Below are positions 29,781 to 37,435 of a stretch of 40,630 nucleotides of DNA, one piece after another. Every line of letters begins with the position of its first letter. Within the stretch, counting starts at the first letter, position 1. The stretch is from VFZS01 sp964353255 (GTDB taxonomy: Bacteria; Acidobacteriota; Terriglobia; Bryobacterales; Bryobacteraceae): NCBI GenBank assembly GCA_964353255.1, contig CAYGVJ010000036.1:1-40630 (forward strand), given 5' to 3'. The position numbers and the translations under genes were made by a program. Below the pieces are notes generated by a model. The model was not told the origin of the DNA, did not search any database, and saw nothing but the letters and a program-made list of their open reading frames with translations.

Positions 29781-31372
29781 CCGTCTGGAGCAAGCTGGGT
29801 TACTACGGGAGGATGGCCTCCGGGCTCTACTCCCTGCTGCGCGCCCCGCGGCTCAGTGACCCCGACGGCATGATCCGCCACCAAATGGAGAACCGCGAGC
29901 GGCACTTTCTGGAGCTGGCCCAGCGCGCCATCTTCGCTAACCCCGCCAACCCCTACTGCCAGTTGTTTGAGCTGGCCGGCTGCCGCTACGACGATCTGGC
30001 CGAAGCGGTCCGCCGGGACGGGCTGGAGGCCACGCTGGCGGCTCTGCACCGGCAGGGCGTCTATCTCACGCATGATGAATTCAAGGGCAAGCAGCCCATC
30101 CGGCGTTCCGGCCGCGAGATCCGCGCCACCCCCTCCAGCTTCCGCAACCCCCTGATCAAGGGTAGGCTGGAATCCGTCTCCAGCGGCAGCCGCAGCGGCG
30201 GCACGCGTGTCCGCAAGAGCGCCCTCGAGTGGCGGCACTGGGAAGCCCATTACGTTTTGAACATCCGCGAATTCTCTCTTGTGGCCAGGCCCCACCTGCA
30301 CCTGAGGTCGATCTTGCCCGCCGGAGAGGGGCTGCTCGTTTCCCTCGTCTACTCGCGGCTGGGGCACCCCATGGAGAAGTGGTTTTCAATCTGCGCCCGG
30401 TCGCTCGATTCCAGTCACTATCAGACGGCGACCCACGCCCTGGTCCTGCTGACCAGATGGTGCGGGGAGCGGGTTCCCTTCCCCACCTACCTGCCGCCCG
30501 ACGACTTCCTGCCCGTCGCCCAGCACATCGCCCGGCGGCGGCAGCAAGGTCCCCCCTGCGTGGTGAGTGCTCAGTGTAGCCCGGCGGTGCGCGTGGCGGC
30601 CGCCGCCTCCGAAAGAGGGCTGGACATCCGGGACACCATCTTCTTCGTGGCCGGCGAGACGCTGACCGAAGCCAAGCGCCGGGCCATTGAGGTCACCGGT
30701 GCGGAGGTCTTCACCCGCTACTGGATCAGCGAGATCGGGCCCATCGGGTTCGCCTGCCGCCAGATGACCGCCGGCAATTCCGTGCACCTGTTCCACGACT
30801 CCGTCGCGGTCATCACCTATCGCCGCGCCGCGCCGCTCCTCGGCGCCGAGGTGGACTCGCTGCTGTTCACCACCCTGCTGCCCTCGGCCGGCTTGGTCCT
30901 CATCAACGTCGAGATGGACGACGCCGGCGTCCTGGCCCCCGCCACCTGCGACTGTGCTTTCAGCCACGCGGGCTTCACTACCCAGGTCCGCGACATCTTC
31001 AGCTACGGCAAACTCACCGGCCAGGGCGTGACCTTGGCCGGCGCAGACATCCTGCACATTCTCGAAGAGGTTCTGCCGGCGCGCTTCGGCGGCGCTCCCA
31101 CCGACTATCAACTGGTGGAGCAGGACGGGGACCGGCAGGCCCGCGTGATTCTGCGCGTCAGCCGCAGAGTCCCCCTGCCATCGCCCGAGGCGCTCCGGGA
31201 CTGCTTCCTGCGCGAGCTGCGGCAGTTCCAGGGCGGGGCGGGCGCATCCCGGCTGTGGCGCAGCACGCAAGCCGTGGAAGTGGTCCACGCGGACCCGCTC
31301 ACCACGCACACCGGCAAGGTGCTGCCCCTGCACCTGCTGGGGCCTGGATCACGGAGGCCCGATGCTTCGTAG
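29777..31372 (+). CDS. PaaK-like adenylate-forming enzyme, copy 1
   Basis: The 531-residue protein has an N-terminal helical extension of ~110 residues (MASGLYSLLRAP, ENRERHFLELAQRAIF, NPANPY) and then a divergent phenylacetate-CoA-ligase-like fold. The phosphate-loop counterpart is SSGSRSGGTR (135-144). FFVAGETLTEAKRRAIE is followed by the adenine motif FTRYWISEIGPIG (S318, E319). LLFTTLLPSAGLVLINVEMDD is followed by CDC (391, 393) and VRDIFSYGKLTGQGVTLAGADI. The C-terminal catalytic lysine is in TGKVLP (K514). Family members activate carboxylates with ATP, then pass them to CoA or another acceptor. The substrate is unknown. Its start overlaps the ATPase stop. Weak similarity to LuxE-type acyl-protein synthetases is the main alternative. 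Confidence 0.75.
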   Translation: MTVWSKLGYYGRMASGLYSLLRAPRLSDPDGMIRHQMENRERHFLELAQRAIFANPANPYCQLFELAGCRYDDLAEAVRRDGLEATLAALHRQGVYLTHDEFKGKQPIRRSGREIRATPSSFRNPLIKGRLESVSSGSRSGGTRVRKSALEWRHWEAHYVLNIREFSLVARPHLHLRSILPAGEGLLVSLVYSRLGHPMEKWFSICARSLDSSHYQTATHALVLLTRWCGERVPFPTYLPPDDFLPVAQHIARRRQQGPPCVVSAQCSPAVRVAAAASERGLDIRDTIFFVAGETLTEAKRRAIEVTGAEVFTRYWISEIGPIGFACRQMTAGNSVHLFHDSVAVITYRRAAPLLGAEVDSLLFTTLLPSAGLVLINVEMDDAGVLAPATCDCAFSHAGFTTQVRDIFSYGKLTGQGVTLAGADILHILEEVLPARFGGAPTDYQLVEQDGDRQARVILRVSRRVPLPSPEALRDCFLRELRQFQGGAGASRLWRSTQAVEVVHADPLTTHTGKVLPLHLLGPGSRRPDAS

Positions 31373-31448
31373 ACCACGGGTGGCCGCCGCCCCAGCGGCT
31401 TGTCACGAGACCAGGTGCGCATTCTGGGACGGAGGGCGCCGGGCGTGA
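31362..31448 (+). other. Junction scar where a binding-protein gene would be expected
   Basis: An ATG at 31362 overlaps the first enzyme's stop by 11 bases, exactly as the binding-protein genes do after copies 2 and 3. The frame runs only 28 codons (MLRRPRVAAAPAAC...) and ends in a TGA that overlaps the GTG start of copy 2 (GTGA). Beyond the first ~13 bases no similarity to a binding protein remains. It reads as a collapsed binding-protein gene, which is inference. Confidence 0.5.
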
Positions 31449-33040
31449 CGTCACTGAGCAAGCTCGGCTACTACGCCCGGATGGCCTCCGGGCTGCATGC
31501 GCTGTTGCGTACCCGGCCGCCTGCCGACCCCGACGGCTTGATCCGCCGGCAGATGGAGAACCGCGCGGAGCACTTCCTGGAACTGGTGCGGCGCGTGGTC
31601 TTCTCCAACCCGGCCAATCCCTACCACGCGATGTTCCAACTGGCCGGGTGCGGCTACCAGGACCTCGCGGAGGCCGTACGCCGCGACGGGCTGGAGGCCA
31701 CCCTGGCCGCGCTCGACCGGCAAGGCGTCTATCTCTCCCACGACGAGTTCAAGGGCAAGAAGGCGATTGTGCGGTCCAATCGGGAGATCGCCGCCACCCC
31801 GAGGAGCTTCCGCAACCCGCTGGTAAAGGAAGGGATGGAGACTTCCAGTGGCGGCAGCCGCAGCAGCGGCACCAGGGTACGCAAGAGCGCCGCGCAGCGG
31901 GTACACGGGGAAGCGTACGCGGTCTTATACCGGCGCGAGTTCGGACTGGCCGATAGACGCCAGATGCAGGTCCGGTCGATTCTCCCCGCTGCCGACGGCA
32001 TCCTGAATTGCGTCAGAAGCTCCCGGCTGGGCTTTCCGGTGGAAAAGTGGTTCTCCACCTTTGCCAAGGCCGTGGATTCGACGCACTACCAGATGGCCAC
32101 GCACTGCCTGGTCCGCCTGGCGCGGCTGTACGGAGAGCAGGTTCCCTTCCCCACCTACATGCCCCCGGACGACTTTTCCCCGGCGGCGGAATGGATCGCC
32201 CGGCGGAACCGGGAAGGTGTCGCGTGCTCGGCGACCGGTCAGGCCAGCTCGGCCGTCCGCGTGGCGGCGGCGGCGACGGAGCGGGGCCTGGACATCCGCG
32301 GCACGCTTTTTGTGGTGGCGGGCGAGACCCTCACCGACACCAAACGGCGGGTGATTGAGAGCACCGGAGCCGAGGTGTTCCCCCGCTACGTCATCAGCGA
32401 AATCGGAGCCATAGGGTGTTCCTGCCGTCAGATGACCACCGGCAACTGCGTGCACCTGTACCACGACTCGGTGGCCGTGATCAACCATCGCCGGGTGGCG
32501 CCGCTGTCCGAGACGGAAGTGGACGCCCTGCTGTTCACGACTCTGCTTCCCTCTGCGGGCCTGGTCCTCATCAACGTCGATATGGATGACGCCGGCATCC
32601 TCGAGCAGGCCTCCTGCGACTGCACCTTCAGCCGCGCTGGCTTCAGCACCCGCATTCGCGACATCTTCAGCTACGGCAAGCTCACCGGGCAGGGCGTCAC
32701 GCTGGTCGGAACCGATATCCTGCGCATTCTCGAGGAGGTGCTCCCGGCGCGCTTCGGAGGCGCTCCCACCGACTATCAACTGGTGGAGCAGGACGGGGAC
32801 CGGCAGGCCCGCATCATCCTGCGCGTGAGCCGGCGGGTGCCGCTGCCTTCCCCCGAAGCGGTGCGGGACTGCTTCCTACGGGAACTCCGGCAGTTCCAGG
32901 GGGGCACCGGAGCGATGCGGCTGTGGCGCAACACCCAGGCGGTCGAGGTGCTGCACGAGGACCCGCTGGTCACGGGCCGCGGCAAGGTGCTGCCCCTGCA
33001 CCTGCTGGGCTCGGGATCGAGGAGCAGCGATGCACCGTAG
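31445..33040 (+). CDS. PaaK-like adenylate-forming enzyme, copy 2
   Basis: This copy is again exactly 531 residues when started at GTG 31445, which aligns with copy 1 (VTSLSKLGYYARMASG). The same motifs are present: SSGGSRSSGTR, VVAGETLTDTKRRVIE, FPRYVISEIGAIG, a CDC pair, IRDIFSYGKLTGQGVT and GRGKVLP. Part of its C-terminal half is nearly identical to copy 1: both share over 50 consecutive matching bases around 31090-31142 and 32760-32812, more than elsewhere, suggesting gene conversion or recent duplication. A TTG-initiated extension at 31400 was rejected. The stop overlaps the next binding-protein start by 11 bases. Function as for copy 1, perhaps with a different substrate. Confidence 0.75.
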   Translation: MTSLSKLGYYARMASGLHALLRTRPPADPDGLIRRQMENRAEHFLELVRRVVFSNPANPYHAMFQLAGCGYQDLAEAVRRDGLEATLAALDRQGVYLSHDEFKGKKAIVRSNREIAATPRSFRNPLVKEGMETSSGGSRSSGTRVRKSAAQRVHGEAYAVLYRREFGLADRRQMQVRSILPAADGILNCVRSSRLGFPVEKWFSTFAKAVDSTHYQMATHCLVRLARLYGEQVPFPTYMPPDDFSPAAEWIARRNREGVACSATGQASSAVRVAAAATERGLDIRGTLFVVAGETLTDTKRRVIESTGAEVFPRYVISEIGAIGCSCRQMTTGNCVHLYHDSVAVINHRRVAPLSETEVDALLFTTLLPSAGLVLINVDMDDAGILEQASCDCTFSRAGFSTRIRDIFSYGKLTGQGVTLVGTDILRILEEVLPARFGGAPTDYQLVEQDGDRQARIILRVSRRVPLPSPEAVRDCFLRELRQFQGGTGAMRLWRNTQAVEVLHEDPLVTGRGKVLPLHLLGSGSRSSDAP

Positions 33041-34037
33041 GAGATTGCTGGGCGGCCTAGCGGGCGCAGCCGTGGCGGGTTGCGGCAGGAGAAGCCGCCC
33101 GCCCCGCAAGGTGCGGGTCGCCGTGATACCGCGCCTCACTCTTTCCCCTGTTTTCCTGGCCGAGGAACTTGGCTTCTTCCGGGAGGCCAGGCTCGAAGTA
33201 GAGTTCCACCAGCTTCCCGAATCTGTCCAAGCGCTTCCCCTGTTGGCCGACGGCGAGCTGGAGGTCAGCTTCACCGGGCCCTCGCCGGGCTTCATCAACG
33301 CCGTGCTGAAGGGCGCGCGCATGAAGATCGTCGCCAACCGCGATGTCGCCGTCCCGGGCTGCGCCACCGCCGGCGTCATCTACGGCTACCGGGGAACCTT
33401 CCCGCAAGGGCTGAGCAATCTGCGCCTCCTCAAAGGCAAGCGCGTGGCGGTCAACTCCCCGGCCGGCCTGCCCGCCTTCTTCCTGGATCAGCTTCTGGAG
33501 TCTGCCGGCGTGACCACCGATCAAGTGGAGCTGGTCAGCATGCGCCAACCGGATGCCGCCGTTGCGCTGACGGCAGGCAAGATCGACGCGGTATCCACCT
33601 CGACTCTGGACAAAGACCTCAGCTTCATTTCCGCCCACGTGGTCCGCAGCACCACTCTGGCGGAGCTCATGCCCAACTACCAATACAGCTTCGTGGCCTT
33701 CGGACCCGCGTTGCTGGACGGCGCCCCGGAGATCGGGGTGAGCTTTCTGGAAGCCTACCTGCGGGGGGTCAAGGAGTACCGCTCCGGCAAAGACCCCCGC
33801 GCCTTGGAGGAGCTGGCCCGTGCCACCCATGCTGATCCCGCCGCCATGCGCGCCGCCTGCCGGGACAGCGCCTCGGCCACTGGGATCGTTGACCGGGCGA
33901 GCGTCCAGCGGTTTGCGGATTGGGCGGCCAAGAAGAGATACATCCCCAGGGCGGTGGACGCTTCCCAGCTCATCAACGCGCGTTTCATAGAGGAGGCCCT
34001 TCGCCGGTTCAGCCGGCGCAGTGGATCAAAGCGATGA
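33030..34037 (+). CDS. NitT/TauT-type ABC solute-binding lipoprotein, copy 2
   Basis: The 335-residue lipoprotein has the signal RRRLLGGLAGAAVAGC (lipobox VAGC) followed by an Arg-rich linker, then the SsuA/THI5-like fold: RVAVIPRLTLSPVFLAEELGFFREARLEVEFHQ, GELEVSFTGPSPGFINAVLKGARMKIVAN, LRLLKGKRVAVNSPAGLP and YLRGVKEYRSG. It is closer to copy 3 than to copy 1. It begins inside the end of the second enzyme gene and ends in an ATGA overlap with the permease gene, so enzyme, binding protein and permease are translationally coupled. The ligand is unknown. Confidence 0.9.
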   Translation: MHRRRLLGGLAGAAVAGCGRRSRPPRKVRVAVIPRLTLSPVFLAEELGFFREARLEVEFHQLPESVQALPLLADGELEVSFTGPSPGFINAVLKGARMKIVANRDVAVPGCATAGVIYGYRGTFPQGLSNLRLLKGKRVAVNSPAGLPAFFLDQLLESAGVTTDQVELVSMRQPDAAVALTAGKIDAVSTSTLDKDLSFISAHVVRSTTLAELMPNYQYSFVAFGPALLDGAPEIGVSFLEAYLRGVKEYRSGKDPRALEELARATHADPAAMRAACRDSASATGIVDRASVQRFADWAAKKRYIPRAVDASQLINARFIEEALRRFSRRSGSKR

Positions 34038-34777
34038 AGAAACTGTTCCTTGCCTTTTGGCTGCCCATATTCATCCTGGTGGTTTGGGAAGTCCTGGCTG
34101 CTCGCCACGTGCTGGACACCCTGTTCTTTCCGGCGCCCACCACACTGCTGGCGACCTTCGGCCGGGTCATCGGGAACGGAGAATTGCCCAAACACGTGCA
34201 CGCCACTTTCACCCGGATGGCCACGGGATTCCTGATCGGCTCGACGTTGGGGGTGGGCCTGGGGCTGCTGCTGGGCGCCTGGAAGAAGGTCCGGCAATCG
34301 CTGGAACCCGTGATCTCGGCCCTATATTCCACGCCCAAGCTGGCCTTGTTCCCCATGCTCATGTTGTTCCTGGGCGTGGGCGACGCCTCTCGCGTCACGC
34401 TGATCGCGCTGGGCACTTTGATCTTCACGGCCATCCACGCCCAGGACGCGGTGCGTAACCTGAACCCGGCCTACGTGGAGATGGCGGTCAACTATGGCGC
34501 CCGCGGCAGGGCGCTGCTCCGGGACGTGTACCTGCCCGCGTGCCTGCCGCAGATCTTCACCGGGTTGCGGCTGGCGCTGGGCCGCGCGCTGGTCATTACC
34601 GTCTCAGTGGAACTGCTCGGCTCCAACGAGGGCCTGGGCAGCATGATCTGGCTGTCCTGGCAAACCTTCGCCACCGAGCGGCTGTATGTAGCGGTTATGG
34701 TGACCGGCACGCTCGGGGCTCTACTCCATGCGGCGCTTCTGCGGCTGGAACGCCGAGTCATTCCCTGGAAAGTGTAG
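34034..34777 (+). CDS. NitT/TauT-type ABC transporter permease
   Basis: The 247-residue membrane protein has six predicted helices, starting LFLAFWLPIFILVVWEVLA. It has the SsuC/TauC-type cytoplasmic EAA loop (YVEMAVNYGARGRALLRDVYLPACLPQIFTGLRLALG). Conserved points include FPAPTTLLATF, ALYSTPKLALFPMLMLF and WQTFATERLYVAVM. With the ATPase at 28992 it forms the importer core; a homodimer is usual in this family. It is the only permease gene in the window, so the three binding proteins would have to share it. The stop (34777) is immediately followed by the remnant of a TonB receptor gene. Confidence 0.9.
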   Translation: MKKLFLAFWLPIFILVVWEVLAARHVLDTLFFPAPTTLLATFGRVIGNGELPKHVHATFTRMATGFLIGSTLGVGLGLLLGAWKKVRQSLEPVISALYSTPKLALFPMLMLFLGVGDASRVTLIALGTLIFTAIHAQDAVRNLNPAYVEMAVNYGARGRALLRDVYLPACLPQIFTGLRLALGRALVITVSVELLGSNEGLGSMIWLSWQTFATERLYVAVMVTGTLGALLHAALLRLERRVIPWKV

Positions 34778-34779
34778 TC

Positions 34780-34857
34780 GGCAACACCGCCGGTCGGATC
34801 ACGGAAACCAGCACCACCGCGCGGCAGGTACAATTAGCATTGAAGTGGCTTTTCTGG
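34780..34857 (+). pseudogene. Remnant of a TonB receptor gene: last 26 codons only
   Basis: Read in one frame these bases give AGRITETSTTARQVQLALKW then LFW, matching the end of the receptor at 37436-40543 (AGRITETSTPSRQVQLALKW then AF and stop). The stop codon has become TGG. The start of the next enzyme gene (GTG 34845) lies inside it at exactly the position where the fourth enzyme copy starts inside the intact receptor gene. Everything upstream of these codons is gone, so a receptor gene once stood here and was deleted. Confidence 0.85.
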
Positions 34858-36440
34858 GCAAGCTCGACTATTACCGCCGGATGGCCTCGGGGATCTACTC
34901 CCTGTTGCGGACTCCCCCGTACGCGGATCCGGATGGCATGATCCGCTTCCAAATGGAGAACCGCGAGCGGCACTTCCTGGAATTGGCCCAGCGCGTGATC
35001 TTCTCCAACCCGGCCAATCCTTACTACGAGATGTTCCGGCTGGCCGGGTGCAGCTACGAGGACCTGGTGGAGGCTGTTCATCGCGACGGGCTGGAGTCTA
35101 CGCTGGCTTCTCTGCATCGGCAAGGCGTCTACCTTCTGCACGACGAGTTCAAGGGGAAGAAGCCCATCGTGCGGTCGAATCGGGAGATCGCCGCCGGCCC
35201 GAGGAGTTTCCGCAACCCCTTGATTAAGGGAGGGATGGAGACCTCCAGCGGCGGAAGCCGCAGCCGCGGGACAAGGATTCCAAAGAGCACTGCTCAGCAG
35301 TTGCACGGGGAGGCGTACGCCGTTTTGAGCCAGCGCGAGTTCGCACTGGCTGCCAGGCGCCGGATCCAGCTCAAGCCGATTCTGCCCGCCGCGGACGGCA
35401 TCCTGCGTTGCGTCAGGAGCTCCCGGCTGGGCTGCCCCATAGAGAAGTGGTTCTCGACCTATTCCGAATCGCTCGATTCTACGCATTATCAGGTCGCCAC
35501 CCAGGCCATGGTCGCGCTGGCGCGCCTGTTCGGAGAGAAGGTCCCCTTCCCCGCTTTCCTGCCGCCCAACGACTTCTCGCCGGTGGCCGAGTGGATCGCC
35601 ACCCGGCGCCGGCAGGGCCAAGCGGTTGCGGTAACCTGCCACACCAGCCCGGCAGTGCGCGTGGCGGCGGCCGCCGTCGAAGAAGGCCTCGACATTCGCG
35701 GCACGCTCTTTCTGGTCGGCGGAGAAACCCTGACCGAGGCCAAACGCCGCGTCATTGAGGCCGCCGGCGCCGAGGTCTTTCCTCGCTACCCCATCGTCGA
35801 GCTCGGGCCCATCGGCTACGCCTGCCGCCAGATGACTACCGGCAATTCGGTGCACCTCTTTCACGACTCGGTTGCGGTGATCAACTATCGCCGCACCGCG
35901 CCTCTGTCCGGCGCCCAGGTGGACTCCCTACTGTTCACCACGTTGCTCCCATGCACCGCGCTAGTGCTGATCAATGTCGAGATGGACGACTGCGGCGTGC
36001 TGGCGCGAGCCACCTGCGACTGCACCTTCAGCCGCGCCGGCTTCACCACCCAGATTCGCGACATCTTCAGCTACGGCAAACTCACCGGGCACGGCGTCGC
36101 CCTGGCCGGCACCGACGTGCTCGACATCCTGGAGAAGGTTCTTCCGGCGCGCTTCGGCGGCGGCCCCCTGGACTATCAACTCGTCGAGGCGGACGCCCCC
36201 CACCAGGCGCGCATCATCCTGCGCGTGAGCCGGCGGGTCGCACTGCCCTCTCGGGAGGCTGTCAGGGACTGCTTCCTGAGCGAGCTGCGGCAGTTCCAGG
36301 GCGGCACCGGGGCGTTGCGCGCGTGGCGGAGCGCCGGGGCCCTGGAGGTGGTCCACGAGGACCCCCTGGTGACGCGCACCGGCAAAGTGCTGCCGCTTCA
36401 TTTGCTGGGCTCAGGAACGGGGAGGTCCGATGCGTCGTAG
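34845..36440 (+). CDS. PaaK-like adenylate-forming enzyme, copy 3
   Basis: The 531-residue enzyme starts at GTG 34845, the same length as copies 1 and 2 and the position homologous to ATG 40531 of copy 4 (AAG-TGG here, AAA-TGG there). The motifs are SSGGSRSRGTR, LVGGETLTEAKRRVIE, FPRYPIVELGPIG (the usual Ser-Glu is Val-Glu here), a CDC pair, IRDIFSYGKLTGHGVA and RTGKVLP. An upstream ATG at 34728 would add 39 residues that simply translate the permease end and receptor remnant and was rejected. Its first ~60 codons are almost identical in DNA to copy 4. The stop overlaps the third binding-protein start by 11 bases. Confidence 0.75.
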   Translation: MAFLGKLDYYRRMASGIYSLLRTPPYADPDGMIRFQMENRERHFLELAQRVIFSNPANPYYEMFRLAGCSYEDLVEAVHRDGLESTLASLHRQGVYLLHDEFKGKKPIVRSNREIAAGPRSFRNPLIKGGMETSSGGSRSRGTRIPKSTAQQLHGEAYAVLSQREFALAARRRIQLKPILPAADGILRCVRSSRLGCPIEKWFSTYSESLDSTHYQVATQAMVALARLFGEKVPFPAFLPPNDFSPVAEWIATRRRQGQAVAVTCHTSPAVRVAAAAVEEGLDIRGTLFLVGGETLTEAKRRVIEAAGAEVFPRYPIVELGPIGYACRQMTTGNSVHLFHDSVAVINYRRTAPLSGAQVDSLLFTTLLPCTALVLINVEMDDCGVLARATCDCTFSRAGFTTQIRDIFSYGKLTGHGVALAGTDVLDILEKVLPARFGGGPLDYQLVEADAPHQARIILRVSRRVALPSREAVRDCFLSELRQFQGGTGALRAWRSAGALEVVHEDPLVTRTGKVLPLHLLGSGTGRSDAS

Positions 36441-37431
36441 AGGGTTTCTGCCCTGCCTGGCGGGCGCCACGGTCGCCGGCTGCGGCAGGAAAAGCCGGCA
36501 GCCGCACAGGCTGCGGGTGGCCTTCATTCCGCGTTTCACGCTGGCGCCCATTTACCTGGCTGCCGAACTGGGCTCCTTCCGGCAGGCCGGGTTGGAGGTG
36601 GAGTTCGTCCACATCCACCAGTCGGCCCTGATGCCGACCTTGCTGGCCGGCGGCCAGATCCAGGTGGCCATGAGCAGCCCGACGCCGGCCTTCATCAACG
36701 CCGTGCTGAAAGGCGCCCGGATGAGGATCGTCGCTGCCCGTGACACCACGACTCCGGGTTGCGCCAACAGCGGAGCCATCTTTGGCAATCGCCGGGCCTT
36801 CCCCAGCGGCCTGCGCGACCTCCGCGCCCTGAAGGGCAAACGGGTGGCCATCCACAACCAGACCGGGCTGGTGGCCTTCTCACTGGATCAGTTGCTGGCC
36901 TCCGCAGGAATGACCAGAAACGACATCAACCCGGTCATCATGGGCGTGGCGGAGGCGACCGCCGCCGTAGCCGCCGGCAAGCTCGACGCCGTGACCGCCG
37001 CTGAACTGGACAAGAACCTAGATCTGGTCTCTGCCGAGATTGTGCGCAGCATCACTCTGGAAGAGGTCTTGCCGAACCACCAGTATACCTTCGTGATCTT
37101 CGGAGCCGACCTGCTGGAGGGCAACCCGGAAGCGGGCATCGGCTTTCTATGGGCCTACTTGCACGGCGTGCGGGAATACCGGGCCGGCAAGACGCCGCGC
37201 GCCTTGGAGGAGCTGGCCCGCGCCGCCCGTCACGACCTGGCCGCCGTCCGCGCGGCCTGCCGGGAAAGCATCTCCCGGGATGGCCGGCCCGACCGCGCCA
37301 GCATCCAGCGCTTCGTGGATTGGGCGGCCGGCAAGGGCTATCTTCTGCGGACCGTGAATGCTTCCGAGCTGATCGACACTCGTTTTGTGGAGGAGGCCAA
37401 CCGGCGGCTGGAACAACACACTGTCCCCTAG
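36430..37431 (+). CDS. NitT/TauT-type ABC solute-binding lipoprotein, copy 3
   Basis: The 333-residue lipoprotein has RRRGFLPCLAGATVAGC (lipobox VAGC) and the family fold: RVAFIPRFTLAPIYLAAELGSFRQAGLEVEFVH, GGQIQVAMSSPTPAFINAVLKGARMRIVAARD, LRALKGKRVAIHNQTGL and YLHGVREYRAG. The NQTGL segment and the STP loop, which in this fold line the ligand cleft, differ from copies 1 and 2, so ligand preference may differ. It starts within the end of enzyme copy 3, and the receptor gene follows after only four bases. It is probably cotranscribed from enzyme 3 through receptor to enzyme 4. Confidence 0.9.
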   Translation: MRRRGFLPCLAGATVAGCGRKSRQPHRLRVAFIPRFTLAPIYLAAELGSFRQAGLEVEFVHIHQSALMPTLLAGGQIQVAMSSPTPAFINAVLKGARMRIVAARDTTTPGCANSGAIFGNRRAFPSGLRDLRALKGKRVAIHNQTGLVAFSLDQLLASAGMTRNDINPVIMGVAEATAAVAAGKLDAVTAAELDKNLDLVSAEIVRSITLEEVLPNHQYTFVIFGADLLEGNPEAGIGFLWAYLHGVREYRAGKTPRALEELARAARHDLAAVRAACRESISRDGRPDRASIQRFVDWAAGKGYLLRTVNASELIDTRFVEEANRRLEQHTVP

Positions 37432-37435
37432 AAGG

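Noticed and set aside
31400..31444. TTG start extending enzyme copy 2 by 15 codons
   Set aside because: No similarity to the other copies; GTG 31445 aligns exactly with copy 1.
34728..34844. 39-codon N-terminal extension of enzyme copy 3 from an upstream ATG
   Set aside because: It translates the end of the permease and the receptor remnant out of frame; GTG 34845 gives the same 531 residues as the other copies.
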